From positions 40,529 through 104,528 of the forward strand of contig NZ_JAFREM010000001.1 in NCBI RefSeq assembly GCF_017377575.1: a DNA stretch of 64,000 bases, in the 5' to 3' direction. Both the position numbers and the translations under genes were made by a program. Positions within the stretch are counted from its first letter, which is position 1; the number at the start of each line of letters is the position of its first letter. This document shows positions 10,458-18,869 of this stretch, one piece after another. This DNA is from Candidatus Enterococcus moelleringii. Its GTDB lineage: Bacteria > Bacillota > Bacilli > Lactobacillales > Enterococcaceae. Under the pieces are notes generated by a model. That model searched no databases and was not told the DNA's origin. It was given only the letters and a program-made list of their open reading frames with translations.

Positions 10458-10760
10458 TTAGCGGATTGGGTTATGAACGGTCACCAGTTTCGTGCCGTCT
10501 GGGAAAGTGGCTTCCACTTGGATGTCGTGAATCATATCAGGAATACCCTCCATCACATCGTCAACCGACAAGATTGTAGCCCCATAAGTCATTAACTCAG
10601 CGACACTTCTACCGTCACGGGCCCCTTCCATTACTTCATAAGTAATCAAAGCGACTGCTTCGGGATGGTTCAGCTTCAATCCTCGATCTTTTCTGCGCCG
10701 GGCAACATCAGCGGCGACAACGATCATTAATTTCTCCTGTTCACGTGCTACTAGATTCAT
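10458..10760 (-). CDS. ureA: Urease subunit gamma UreA
   Basis: A 100-residue urease subunit and the first gene of the operon. Family hallmarks are [22 protein letters not shown], followed by [20 protein letters not shown], and the C-terminal [29 protein letters not shown] precedes the start. About 250 bp of non-coding DNA upstream (10761-11009) should hold the operon promoter. I could not pick a convincing -35/-10 pair or a known nickel, pH or nitrogen operator there. Confidence 0.97.
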   Translation of the reverse strand: MNLVAREQEKLMIVVAADVARRRKDRGLKLNHPEAVALITYEVMEGARDGRSVAELMTYGATILSVDDVMEGIPDMIHDIQVEATFPDGTKLVTVHNPIR

Positions 10761-11009
10761 CTGGTTCCTCCTTGGAAAACTTTTTTTGAAATATTCTGTA
10801 AATTTAGAATGAGTTTATCATTGAATTCTCATGATTTCTAGTATCCGCGGTAATGTAATGTGAGGTTTAATGACATTCGTTGCTGTAAAGGCGGTTCTTT
10901 TGCACCAAAATGAAAAAGCATCTGTCATGAAATGGTAGGAAAATAGGAGTTTCGAACATTCGTAGTAACTTTTTATCACATAGATACGTATGACTAACCC
11001 TTAACGCAG

Positions 11010-11041
11010 CAAAAAAGAAGTCATCGATCAAGATGACTTCC
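11010..11041 (-). terminator. Intrinsic terminator of the lsa-type gene
   Basis: A perfect 9-bp stem (GAAGTCATC/GATGACTTC, 6-nt loop) followed on the minus strand by TTTTTT. It lies just past the ABC-F stop codon and insulates the urease operon. Confidence 0.88.
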
Positions 11042-11061
11042 GCTAAGACTACTATTTGATT

Positions 11062-12558
11062 CTAAAGCGACAGCTGCTTCGTGCTCACTGCCTCAACAAA
11101 ATGCTGATCGTGTTCGATCACCAGCATGGTCGGACGTACTTTTTGAAGCAGTTGGATGATTTGCTGCTGATTAAAGACATCCAAATAGTTTAATGGTTCA
11201 TCCCAAAAATATAGATTAGCCGGCTGTGACAAGGATTTGGCTAATTCCACCTTTTTACGCTGACCCATGCTCATGTCCTCAATCCGATTCTCAAACACGT
11301 TGCGCTCCATCCCCAGCTTATGCAGATTGCTGAGAAACATCGGATAATCCAGGCCCTCCTGTAAAGCAAAGTCTTGCAGCGTTCCTTGATTGTCTTCGTA
11401 ACGCTGACGCACATAACTGATCTTGAGTCCCTGGGGCAGAAAAATTTCTCCTTTGGCTGTTCCAGAAAAAGTTCCCAGTAAAGTTTGAACCAGTGCGCTT
11501 TTTCCGCTGCCATTCTTTCCTGTAACCGTCAGACACTCACCGCGCTTCAGTTCAAATCCGATGTCTTTGAAAAGAACGTGGTCATCATAAGCTAAACTCA
11601 AATTTTCTACTCGAATAACCCGCTGATGATGACTGGGTTCAAAACGCATCGTCAAGCCATCGATGGTTTCGATATTTTTCAGCAATTGTTCCTTCTCAGT
11701 AATTTGGCCTTCCACCCGCTGCAAAATGGCTTTCGAGCGTTTCATCATTCTAGCCGCATCCGCCCCAATAGCTCCTGGGCTGACACGACGATATTCAGTG
11801 TCGATGAAGCCTTTCGATTTATTGAGCTTGTCGGTTTCCCGTGACGCTGACCAGGCCGCCTTTTCACGGGCCGTTTGCTGGAGTCGATTAATTTCCTTTT
11901 TCAGCTTAAGATTCTGCGCCTGTTCAAAGGCATCTTGTCGTGCCTTCTGCTCCTCATAAGTAGAAAAGTTGCCTTGATACAAAACCAGCTGGCTTTTTTC
12001 AATCGCCAGAATGTGATCCACCGTCTCATCTAAGAAATTACGATCATGGCTGACTAAAATATAGCCCTGCTTCTTTTTCTGCAAATATTTAGCAACCTGT
12101 TGGCGCCCTGAAATGTCTAGATGATTGGTAGGTTCATCTATTAATGGAAAGTTCCCTTCATCAGTAAACAAGCAAGCCAGTAGTACCTTCGTCTGTTCCC
12201 CACCAGATAAGGTATTAAAGGGACGCCACAAAATATCCGGATTACAGTCTAATAAATTCAGCTCCCGTTCCAGCTGCCAAAGTTCCTGATCCCCTTGTTC
12301 CTGCAACGCATCATAAGTCAATTGAGTTGGATCAATAATTTGATAAGGAAAATACACGAATGGCAAATCATGCAGAATCCTTCCTTGATAAGGCAATTGA
12401 CCTTGCAACAGCTTCAGCAAAGTCGTCTTCCCTCGTCCATTACGGCCGATGAGTCCCAGCTTCCACTGAGCATCAATGAGCAGCTGGGCATCATCAAATA
12501 AATTTGTGCCTAGCTGATCGTAGCCAAAAGTCAGGTGATTAATAGTAATATTTGTCAT
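11062..12558 (-). CDS. lsa: ABC-F ribosome-protection protein, Lsa family
   Basis: A 498-residue cytoplasmic twin-ATPase without membrane segments, the same length as Lsa(A) of E. faecalis. The two nucleotide-binding domains are Walker A GRNGRGKTT (about 33) with LSGGEQTKV and FPLIDEPTNHLD, and Walker A GKNGSGKSA with MSMGQRKKV and WDEPLNYLD. A charged linker between them (about 200-290) is the antibiotic-resistance domain. The domain sequence and QGNFSTYEEQKA closely resemble Lsa(A). The family protects ribosomes from lincosamides, streptogramin A and pleuromutilins. I use the ATG at 12556-12558; a GTG four codons earlier lies within its ribosome binding site. It is preceded by an attenuation leader. 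Resistance spectrum is inferred. Confidence 0.92.
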   Translation of the reverse strand: MTNITINHLTFGYDQLGTNLFDDAQLLIDAQWKLGLIGRNGRGKTTLLKLLQGQLPYQGRILHDLPFVYFPYQIIDPTQLTYDALQEQGDQELWQLERELNLLDCNPDILWRPFNTLSGGEQTKVLLACLFTDEGNFPLIDEPTNHLDISGRQQVAKYLQKKKQGYILVSHDRNFLDETVDHILAIEKSQLVLYQGNFSTYEEQKARQDAFEQAQNLKLKKEINRLQQTAREKAAWSASRETDKLNKSKGFIDTEYRRVSPGAIGADAARMMKRSKAILQRVEGQITEKEQLLKNIETIDGLTMRFEPSHHQRVIRVENLSLAYDDHVLFKDIGFELKRGECLTVTGKNGSGKSALVQTLLGTFSGTAKGEIFLPQGLKISYVRQRYEDNQGTLQDFALQEGLDYPMFLSNLHKLGMERNVFENRIEDMSMGQRKKVELAKSLSQPANLYFWDEPLNYLDVFNQQQIIQLLQKVRPTMLVIEHDQHFVEAVSTKQLSL

Positions 12559-12594
12559 AATGGATAGCACCTCGCAGTGACTTCTTCCCAGAAG

Positions 12595-12631
12595 CCAAAA
12601 AACCGCCAGTTATTTTCGACAACTGGTGGTT
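12595..12631 (-). terminator. Attenuator terminator in the lsa leader
   Basis: On the minus strand AACCACCAGTT (12621-12631) pairs with AACTGGCGGTT (12601-12611), followed by TTTTTT. It ends only 37 nt before the lsa start codon, so it would stop transcription before the gene unless it is disrupted. Its 5' arm is also complementary to an upstream segment at 12712-12723. Confidence 0.85.
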
Positions 12632-12711
12632 GAGTTGATTCCTATTAAGACAAAATTTCCCAAGACAAATAAACACGTTCTTGGTCATTTTCGTTAAGGA
12701 TTCCTCACTAT

Positions 12712-12723
12712 TTCACCAATTGT
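12712..12723 (-). promoter_or_regulatory. Antiterminator segment of the lsa leader
   Basis: The leader RNA segment ACAATTGGTGAA can pair in two exclusive ways. TTGGTGAA matches TTCACCAA in codons 3-6 of the leader ORF (8 bp, perfect). ACAATTGGTG matches CACCAGTTGT in the terminator 5' arm (10 bp, one G-U). This is the standard layout of ribosome-mediated attenuation. The model is inferred from complementarity only. Confidence 0.72.
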
Positions 12724-12784
12724 TCGAAAATCTGCACACTGCTCCCTTGGTCAATCCATGGTACAGTCTGAATGCAGCTTCTAC

Positions 12785-12805
12785 TTAGTTGGTGAATGTT
12801 CGCAT
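12785..12805 (-). CDS. Leader peptide of the lsa attenuator (MRTFTN)
   Basis: A six-codon ORF (MRTFTN, stop TAA) with a ribosome binding site GCGAGGGG 6-7 nt before its ATG, about 21 nt after the inferred transcription start. Its last four codons form one arm of the leader's first hairpin, so a ribosome stalled here by an antibiotic would free the antiterminator. This is typical of regulated ABC-F and erm genes. Translation is not proven. Confidence 0.72.
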   Translation of the reverse strand: MRTFTN

Positions 12806-12832
12806 GTGGGTCCCCTCGCTTTCTGTCCTTTA

Positions 12833-12861
12833 ACTATAGCAAGAAAACGATTGCAGGTCAA
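12833..12861 (-). promoter_or_regulatory. SigA promoter of lsa
   Basis: TTGACC (12856-12861), a 17-bp spacer and TATAGT (12833-12838) on the minus strand. The predicted start near 12826 gives a leader of about 265 nt before the lsa ATG. Confidence 0.85.
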
Positions 12862-13207
12862 AGTGTTTATTGAACTGAAAGTTGAAGTGGGTAACTAACG
12901 GAGGAGAAGAGCCACCCCGAAAAAAACCTTTAAACGTCTTTTAATAGTTTTTGATCACTCGCACTAAAATCCGTTATCTTTCATTACTGAATATCCATGT
13001 TTTAGATAACGCTTTACGAAATAAATATTGCACATTTTTTTGCTTCGATAGAGAATACTCTTTAGATGAAACCAGACAAATGCTGTTGATAAAGCTCGAC
13101 GACTTTTAAAAGACTCTTTATTCATCTCTGCTGAAAATTATATAAAAACGAATATCGAATAATTAATCGATGCTTATATACTTTGCCCTTAGGATTTTTT
13201 AATCAGC
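12862..13207. other. Intergenic stretch without recognisable gene
   Basis: AT-rich DNA between the lsa promoter and the terminator of the TIM-barrel gene. I see no ORF with a ribosome binding site, no repeat and no RNA gene. Confidence 0.5.
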
Positions 13208-13246
13208 AAAAAAAGGCACCTGATCTGCTAACCAGCTGCCTTTTTT
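13208..13246 (-). terminator. Intrinsic terminator after the TIM-barrel gene
   Basis: AAAAAAGGCA pairs with TGCCTTTTTT around an inner CTGGTT/GATCAG stem, followed by a T run on the minus strand. Confidence 0.85.
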
Positions 13247-13260
13247 CAATAATTTCTGTT

Positions 13261-13947
13261 TTACATTTTGCGGTATTCTTCCATCTTTTCTTGGAAGTAT
13301 TCTTCTGTTTTACCATAGGTTGTATAAGTAATTGCATTCGCTCCTGCTTCAATGGTTGCCAGAATCTGTTCATCGGTTCGCCCACCAGAAGCCATAATCG
13401 GGAATTCTGGGAACTTTTCTCTGATCCAGCGCACGAGATTGGTTGTTTCTTGTCCTCCAGCGACGTTGAATATGTCCACCCCGTTGTCAATCAGCTCCTG
13501 CAGATTCCGTTTATCATTTACTACCGTGTAAATAATTGGAATATCGACATTTTCATTAACCGTTTGAATAGTTTCCAAGTCACACGGACCATTTAAAACC
13601 ACGCCAAAAGCACCGTGCTCCTCCGCAAACGTCCCTAAACGGGAAGAACGTACGCCAGAAGTCAATCCTCCACCAATTCCGGCTAAGATCGGGACCTGCG
13701 CAACTGTCGAAATTGCTGACAAAATTCGCGTATTGGGTGTCCAAGGATAAACAGCTAAAATAGCATCCGCGTCATTATTGGCAATCACTGCCACATCCAT
13801 TGAATAAATAATGCTCTTGATCAACTTACCGTAAATTTGGATACCGGTGGACTTTTCAATCACTTTCGGCAGCTTGATAATACTTTGTCTAAGTTCCGAA
13901 TATAACTCTGGGACATAAATATCGGTGTTCTTTTCATTTTTTTCCAT
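13261..13947 (-). CDS. TIM-barrel protein of unknown function
   Basis: A 228-residue protein with a repeating beta/alpha pattern and phosphate-binding-like glycine motifs: AGIGGGLTSG (about residues 83-92) and MASGGRTDEQ (about 183-192). These recall ThiG/HisA-like barrels. Related proteins are often labelled only 'hydrolase'. The start is the ATG after GGGGGAAC; twelve upstream codons are open but lack a better site. It follows lacI after a terminator, so it need not belong to the galactoside operon. I do not assign a reaction. Confidence 0.7.
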   Translation of the reverse strand: MEKNEKNTDIYVPELYSELRQSIIKLPKVIEKSTGIQIYGKLIKSIIYSMDVAVIANNDADAILAVYPWTPNTRILSAISTVAQVPILAGIGGGLTSGVRSSRLGTFAEEHGAFGVVLNGPCDLETIQTVNENVDIPIIYTVVNDKRNLQELIDNGVDIFNVAGGQETTNLVRWIREKFPEFPIMASGGRTDEQILATIEAGANAITYTTYGKTEEYFQEKMEEYRKM

Positions 13948-13988
13948 TGAAAGTTCCCCCATTCTAATGAATTGATAGTACAAAAGGG

Positions 13989-14021
13989 CAAAAAACGACC
14001 AGCCAAACCAAGACTGGTCAA
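13989..14021 (-). terminator. Intrinsic terminator after lacI-type gene
   Basis: GACCAG pairs with CTGGTC, with GTTTTTTG on the minus strand, about 90 bp past the LacI stop codon. Confidence 0.75.
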
Positions 14022-14109
14022 CAGCGCAATGAATGCGTCGGTTTCTTCCCTCATTTTACCCGAAGATTAGTAAGTCGTTGTCTTTTTATGGTAAAGATTG
14101 ATCAAAAGA

Positions 14110-15135
14110 CTACGACTTTGGAATAAAGCTTTCCCGCACCATCAGCTTGGAAGGAAAGGTCATCACGACATGCTCCTGACGGATTCCTTCAATCCGTTCA
14201 TTGGCTAAGCGAACAGCAGCTCGTCCAATGGATTGGGCATTAATTTTTACGGTAGTTAAGTTCGGCGTTAAAAATTCAGAAATTTCAATATCATCAAAGC
14301 TGGCAATCACTACATCCTTACCGATTTCTTTGCCAGCAGACTGTAGCGAGCGATAAACTCCTACTGATAACGGATCACTGCCGACTAAAATCGCTGTAGG
14401 AAACGAATCACATTCCGCTAACAACTCGTCAGCCATGCGTTTGCCTTCCAACGGCTCCCATTGCCCTACCTTGTAGCAAACCTCGGCTTCTAACCCATGC
14501 TCCTGCATAAACTGCTTATAAGTGCGCAGTCGTTTTTCGTTTTCGTTAAATTCTTTGTTCCCCTGTTCATCGACATCAATATTGTAGCCGCCGATATAGG
14601 CGATTCGACGATGCCCAGCTTCTAGAAACAGTGATAAGATTCGTTGCGTCATGCGTTTGAAATCAGCGTAGACTAGATCCACTTCCTGGGTGATATCGGG
14701 ATTGTCCACCACAACGATGTTTTTATTTTGCTTCATCAGTTCCTGCAAGGATTTTTCTTTGACAGTGCCGACGACAATTACTGCTCCCAGATGATCGAAA
14801 TCCTTCCACTCTCGCGGATTTTCAGATAAATTGTACACGCGATTTAAGCCTAGGTGCAGCTTACGAGCCTCTTCTTCGATCCCTGTTCGCAGCTGATTGA
14901 AGTAAGGGTCATCTAATTCGCTTTGGCGGCTAATGGTTGAAATGACACCGATTGAAGGTAATTTCTTTTTCTGATACTTGCGTTTATTAATGTCATAGTC
15001 AAGCGCTTCCACTGCCTGATAAATTCGTTCTCTGGTGGCGTCTGAGACCGACAACGTCTTATCATTATTCAGCAAGCGGGAAACGGTGCCGGGGCTGACA
15101 TTCGCCCGCCGTGCAACATCGCGAATTCCTACCAT
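14110..15135 (-). CDS. LacI/GalR-family repressor
   Basis: A 341-residue regulator. The N-terminal LacI-type HTH is at residues 4-25 (IRDVARRANVSPGTVSRLLN) with the hinge helix near 45-60, followed by a periplasmic-binding-like sensor domain. It lies directly downstream of an alpha-galactosidase and an MFS gene on the same strand. Its own promoter region carries a half-match to the operators found before the alpha-galactosidase gene. I infer a galactoside-responsive, autoregulated repressor. Confidence 0.9.
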   Translation of the reverse strand: MVGIRDVARRANVSPGTVSRLLNNDKTLSVSDATRERIYQAVEALDYDINKRKYQKKKLPSIGVISTISRQSELDDPYFNQLRTGIEEEARKLHLGLNRVYNLSENPREWKDFDHLGAVIVVGTVKEKSLQELMKQNKNIVVVDNPDITQEVDLVYADFKRMTQRILSLFLEAGHRRIAYIGGYNIDVDEQGNKEFNENEKRLRTYKQFMQEHGLEAEVCYKVGQWEPLEGKRMADELLAECDSFPTAILVGSDPLSVGVYRSLQSAGKEIGKDVVIASFDDIEISEFLTPNLTTVKINAQSIGRAAVRLANERIEGIRQEHVVMTFPSKLMVRESFIPKS

Positions 15136-15170
15136 AGTACCCTCTTCCTTAAAACTAATGATATCATTTT

Positions 15171-15229
15171 TACATAAACACTAACGAACTCTTCTATTTA
15201 ACAATAATACAGCGACCACAAGTTGTCAA
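15171..15229 (-). promoter_or_regulatory. Promoter and operator half-site of lacI-type gene
   Basis: TTGACA (15224-15229), a 17-bp spacer and TATTGT (15201-15206). Downstream at 15171-15185, TTAGTGTTTATG shares TTAGTGTTTA with the operators upstream of the alpha-galactosidase gene, which suggests autoregulation. Confidence 0.6.
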
Positions 15230-15232
15230 AGG

Positions 15233-16438
15233 TCAGTTATTCGTTGAAGAGGTTTGGGTTGTTTTTAAGGCTTTTTTGCGAAAAAAGTTGGTTTGATTCA
15301 CCACAATTGCCGCCAGCATAATCGCAATAATGGCAAATAACAATTGGAACGGTACGAATAGGCTGTCTGAGCCGCCTAAGGTTTGTAATAAACTTAAGCC
15401 GAATGGTGCAATAAAATTCCCTAAATTACAGCCGATCAAAATAACTGATGTAGCAAAATTCATCTTGCTGGCGGAAGCGTAATTGTTTAGCGAGTTGTAG
15501 ATGAATGGGAAAATCAAGCTGCCTGGAATGCCGCTGATAAAGTAGCCCACCAAGAGCAAGTTAAAGTTATTTTCCGAACGACCAATCAATAGAGTTGCTA
15601 GGGCTAACAAAGCTAAACCAAGGTATAAGCATTTTCTGCCTAACAAACGATTGACATGACCAAAGGCAGCTCCGGTTGCGATTCCGATAATCGGCATTAC
15701 CGCTAAAAAGTTGGAGGCATTGTAGTCCGCTCCTCGCATGGTGACTACCATAGCCGGGAAACGAACACCGATCGCCATGAAGGTCATTACTAAGAATGAA
15801 GCAAAAATTGCTAATAAGTATACCTGTGGACGAACGTAGGCTCTAGTGTCGGACGACTGATCGTTACTTTCTTCCTGCGTGGCTTGAATTTCCGGTACTG
15901 CAATGGTGAACAGAACTAAAATGGGAAAAGCCAGCAAGTATACACCAAAGGAGAATTTCCAACCAAATGCCAATAACGCACCGGCTAATAAAGTCATGGC
16001 TGCACTACCGATATTTTCAGCAGCTCCGCGGTAGCCTAATAAAGTGGCCCGTTTGTTGGGCACTTCGCGATATAGCAGATTAATAACTGAAACGGCCAAG
16101 GAGTTGAATAGGCCAAATCCGGCCCCCAACAAAAAGCGGCTGACTAAAATAATCGGATAATTCGTTAGCACTAATGGCGCTGCTCCACCGATACCAACTA
16201 GGATCAAACCTAGTTGGATGGTTTTTTTCACGCCAATTTTTTGGGCAATAAAGCTGGACAGAACAACGAACAAGACAACCGCCAGTGCCGGAACGGTAGC
16301 TACCAACTCGCCTTGAGTGGTGGTCATTCCCAGGCTTTGACGCATTTGCGGCAACGCCCCGTTAATCGCAGTAGCACTCGTCAGCAGCAGTGAAATGGAC
16401 AAAATCGCTAAGGGGGTAAGGATCGAATTCTTTTTCAT
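15233..16438 (-). CDS. MFS transporter
   Basis: A 401-residue major facilitator with about 12 membrane segments and a central cytoplasmic loop near 185-205 rich in Glu, Ser and Asp. The motif-A-like loop after helix 2 is FIAQKIGVKKTIQLG. It begins 16 bp after the alpha-galactosidase stop, so the two are surely co-transcribed. Galactoside (melibiose/raffinose-type) uptake is inferred from this context; sequence alone only says MFS. Confidence 0.88.
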   Translation of the reverse strand: MKKNSILTPLAILSISLLLTSATAINGALPQMRQSLGMTTTQGELVATVPALAVVLFVVLSSFIAQKIGVKKTIQLGLILVGIGGAAPLVLTNYPIILVSRFLLGAGFGLFNSLAVSVINLLYREVPNKRATLLGYRGAAENIGSAAMTLLAGALLAFGWKFSFGVYLLAFPILVLFTIAVPEIQATQEESNDQSSDTRAYVRPQVYLLAIFASFLVMTFMAIGVRFPAMVVTMRGADYNASNFLAVMPIIGIATGAAFGHVNRLLGRKCLYLGLALLALATLLIGRSENNFNLLLVGYFISGIPGSLIFPFIYNSLNNYASASKMNFATSVILIGCNLGNFIAPFGLSLLQTLGGSDSLFVPFQLLFAIIAIMLAAIVVNQTNFFRKKALKTTQTSSTNN

Positions 16439-16454
16439 TTTAGTTAGTCTCCTT

Positions 16455-18659
16455 TTATTGTTTCTTCAAATGGATCAGCTTCGTTTGGAAATCGCCGTAG
16501 AAATCTGGGAAGTATACGCCTAGGTTCATAAGTTCATCGCCGGCATAGGTTTCGCCAGTTTCCATATCGGTATAAATGGTTTCCGGCTCTAATCCTGCCA
16601 AGCGAACTTCATGGAACAACGGCTGAGCTTCACCTAATACGCGGGTGATAAATACCATCGCTTCAGATTTTGCTTCATCGACAAACATCCAAGCGGCGGT
16701 ATTGCCTTCAAAAGGACTTGCCAGGCGGATAAAAGTACCGAATTGTACTAATGGCCGAACCGCTTGATAGAAAGTAATTTGTTCCTTGATCTCCACTTTT
16801 TCTTCTTCACTTAACAAGGTTAAGTCCAACTCGTAGCCGAACACGCCGCACATTGCCACATCTCCCCGAGTCTTCAACGAGGTTACCCGCCCTGTTTGGT
16901 GATTTGGCACCGCTGAAACATGGGCGGTACTGTTGGAAATGGGATAGGCAATACTTGTGCCGTACTGAATTTTCAAACGTTCCACGGCATCCGTGTTATC
17001 GCTAGCCCAAGATTGCGGCATATAATGTAAGAAACCCGCGTCAAAGCGCCCGCCGCCACCTGAGCAGCCTTCCCATAAAATATTGCTGTATTTGGTAGTT
17101 AAGTTTTCCAGTAATTCGTACACACCCAACATGTAACGATGGGCTGTCTCCCCTTGATTTTCTGGTGCCAAGGCGATGGAATAAGCGTCAGACATGCTGC
17201 GATTCATATCCCATTTAATGTAGTCAATCGGCACACTGTCTAAAATGCTTTCGATTTGCTGCTGAATATTTTCCCGCACTTCTTTGCGTCCCATATCTAG
17301 TAAATGCTGATCACGAGAAGAAGATGGCGTTCGACCTGGTTCTTGCATCAAATAATCCGGATGTTCCTGGTAAAGCTTGGAATCTATCGAAATCATTTCC
17401 GGCTCAAACCACAATCCGAACTTTAAGCCTTTGCCGTGAACATAATCAGCGATGCCCTTTAAACCATTAGCCAATTTCCCTTCAAATTCAAACCAATCCC
17501 CTAAAGAGGAGTTGTCGGATGTTCGAGCGCCGAACCAGCCGTCATCTAAGACAAACATTTCGATTCCCAGGTCAGCAGCTTCATCGACAATCTGTTCGAT
17601 TTTTTTACTAGTGAAGTCAAAATAAGTCGCTTCCCAGTTGTTCACTAAGATCGGACGCTCTTGATCCCGATGTTCGCCGCGAGCGACCCGTTCTCTCAAC
17701 AAACAATGATACGTATCGCTCATTTTGTTCAAGCCTTGATCAGAATAAACTAGTAATACTTCTGGCGTTTGGAAAGCTTCCCCTTGCGTCAATTCCCAAG
17801 AAAAATTGTAAGGATTAATCCCGACTAACACCCGTAATTGATCAATTTGATCTTTTTCAATTTCAAAGCGATGATTGCCGGAGTAAACAAATTGCATCCC
17901 CATCACCTCGCCGCTGAATTCGTTGGCATCCTGTCCCATTAATGCGACAAAGCTGTTCATGTGATGACTTGAGGCGCCGCGGCGGCTTTCAAAGACCTTC
18001 GTGCCATTCGTTAAGGTTTCACGAGCGACATGCCTTTCTCTTACGTGGGCACCTGGTAAGGATAAAACATCCGTGAAGCGGCCTGAATTGGTTAAGTCCA
18101 GCTGCATCGAAGCAATTTTTTCGATCGAAATTTTCCCGCCGGTTTCGTTTCGCACCTTCGTTGAACGAGCAACCACCCCACGATCGCGATAGATGGTATA
18201 CAGTAAATCCAAATAAATCGCTTGATCCCGATCCTTCAAGGTTACGATCAAGGTGCTGGCTTCGTCCTCAGCTTCAATGTAGGCTGCCGGAAGTCCTTCT
18301 AAGGCTGGTTTTCCTGCAACCACTTGATACGAATCATAACGAAAATCATGCAGATTTGAGCCGTTTTCCCGTTTGATGATGGAAGCTGGAATGCGGTAAT
18401 CCATCGATCCATGACTGGAAAATTCCTGTGGCAAGGTATCTTTGGAATACTCTCTCAACGCTTGTCCGGGAACATTGCCAGAAAAGCCGCGATCACGGCG
18501 CAGGTATTGTTTGTGGTTGCTGTAGCGGCTGATTCGTTTTCCAAAATAAATATGGCTCAAAACATTTTCATCTTCCACTTGCAGGATGTAAGAGATTTCA
18601 TTGTTGTGTAAATGGAATACTCCGGTTTCTTTTTCGACAGTAATTAATGATTTGCTCAC
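16455..18659 (-). CDS. Alpha-galactosidase (GH36)
   Basis: A 734-residue retaining alpha-galactosidase that releases galactose from melibiose- and raffinose-type sugars in the cytoplasm (no signal peptide). The N-terminal beta-sandwich is followed by a TIM barrel. The nucleophile is Asp484 in YIKWDMNRS and the acid/base Asp554 in SDNTDA, 70 residues apart as in characterised GH36 enzymes. WFEPEMIS and the CSGGGGRFD glycine loop are also present. The start is a GTG, 8 nt after GGAGG. It is the first gene of the galactoside operon. Confidence 0.95.
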   Translation of the reverse strand: MSKSLITVEKETGVFHLHNNEISYILQVEDENVLSHIYFGKRISRYSNHKQYLRRDRGFSGNVPGQALREYSKDTLPQEFSSHGSMDYRIPASIIKRENGSNLHDFRYDSYQVVAGKPALEGLPAAYIEAEDEASTLIVTLKDRDQAIYLDLLYTIYRDRGVVARSTKVRNETGGKISIEKIASMQLDLTNSGRFTDVLSLPGAHVRERHVARETLTNGTKVFESRRGASSHHMNSFVALMGQDANEFSGEVMGMQFVYSGNHRFEIEKDQIDQLRVLVGINPYNFSWELTQGEAFQTPEVLLVYSDQGLNKMSDTYHCLLRERVARGEHRDQERPILVNNWEATYFDFTSKKIEQIVDEAADLGIEMFVLDDGWFGARTSDNSSLGDWFEFEGKLANGLKGIADYVHGKGLKFGLWFEPEMISIDSKLYQEHPDYLMQEPGRTPSSSRDQHLLDMGRKEVRENIQQQIESILDSVPIDYIKWDMNRSMSDAYSIALAPENQGETAHRYMLGVYELLENLTTKYSNILWEGCSGGGGRFDAGFLHYMPQSWASDNTDAVERLKIQYGTSIAYPISNSTAHVSAVPNHQTGRVTSLKTRGDVAMCGVFGYELDLTLLSEEEKVEIKEQITFYQAVRPLVQFGTFIRLASPFEGNTAAWMFVDEAKSEAMVFITRVLGEAQPLFHEVRLAGLEPETIYTDMETGETYAGDELMNLGVYFPDFYGDFQTKLIHLKKQ

Positions 18660-18680
18660 TTTAATTTCCTCCTATAAGTC

Positions 18681-18746
18681 TAGTAAACACTAAACCGTTT
18701 TCTTCTACTTGTTTACGTTATAGTGTTTACTAAACATATAAGTCAA
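18681..18746 (-). promoter_or_regulatory. Promoter and two LacI-type operators of the alpha-galactosidase operon
   Basis: TTGACT (18741-18746), an 18-bp spacer and TATAAC (18717-18722). One operator (TAGTGTTTACTAAAC, 18721-18735) fills the spacer between -35 and -10. A second (TAGTAAACACTAAA, 18681-18694) lies downstream near the ribosome binding site. Both contain the inverted core AGTAAACACT, as expected for the adjacent LacI-type repressor. Confidence 0.8.
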
Positions 18747-18869
18747 GCATTTTTGTAAAAAAAGTTTTTTATCCTGCAATTTTATTGAGTTTCACCCCAT
18801 AATTCCCATTTTTATAGGCTGCTTTTAGTGTATACTTAAAGAAGCAAAGAGAAATAAAGGGGTGAGCCG

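Noticed and set aside
10761..11009. A regulator-binding site for the urease operon
   Set aside because: Looked for NikR-like, cre and TnrA/GlnR-like palindromes and a strong promoter; found only weak, non-symmetric matches.
13261..13947. Calling the TIM-barrel protein ThiG or HisA
   Set aside because: It shares barrel-type glycine motifs but not the specific catalytic signatures, and no pathway genes adjoin.
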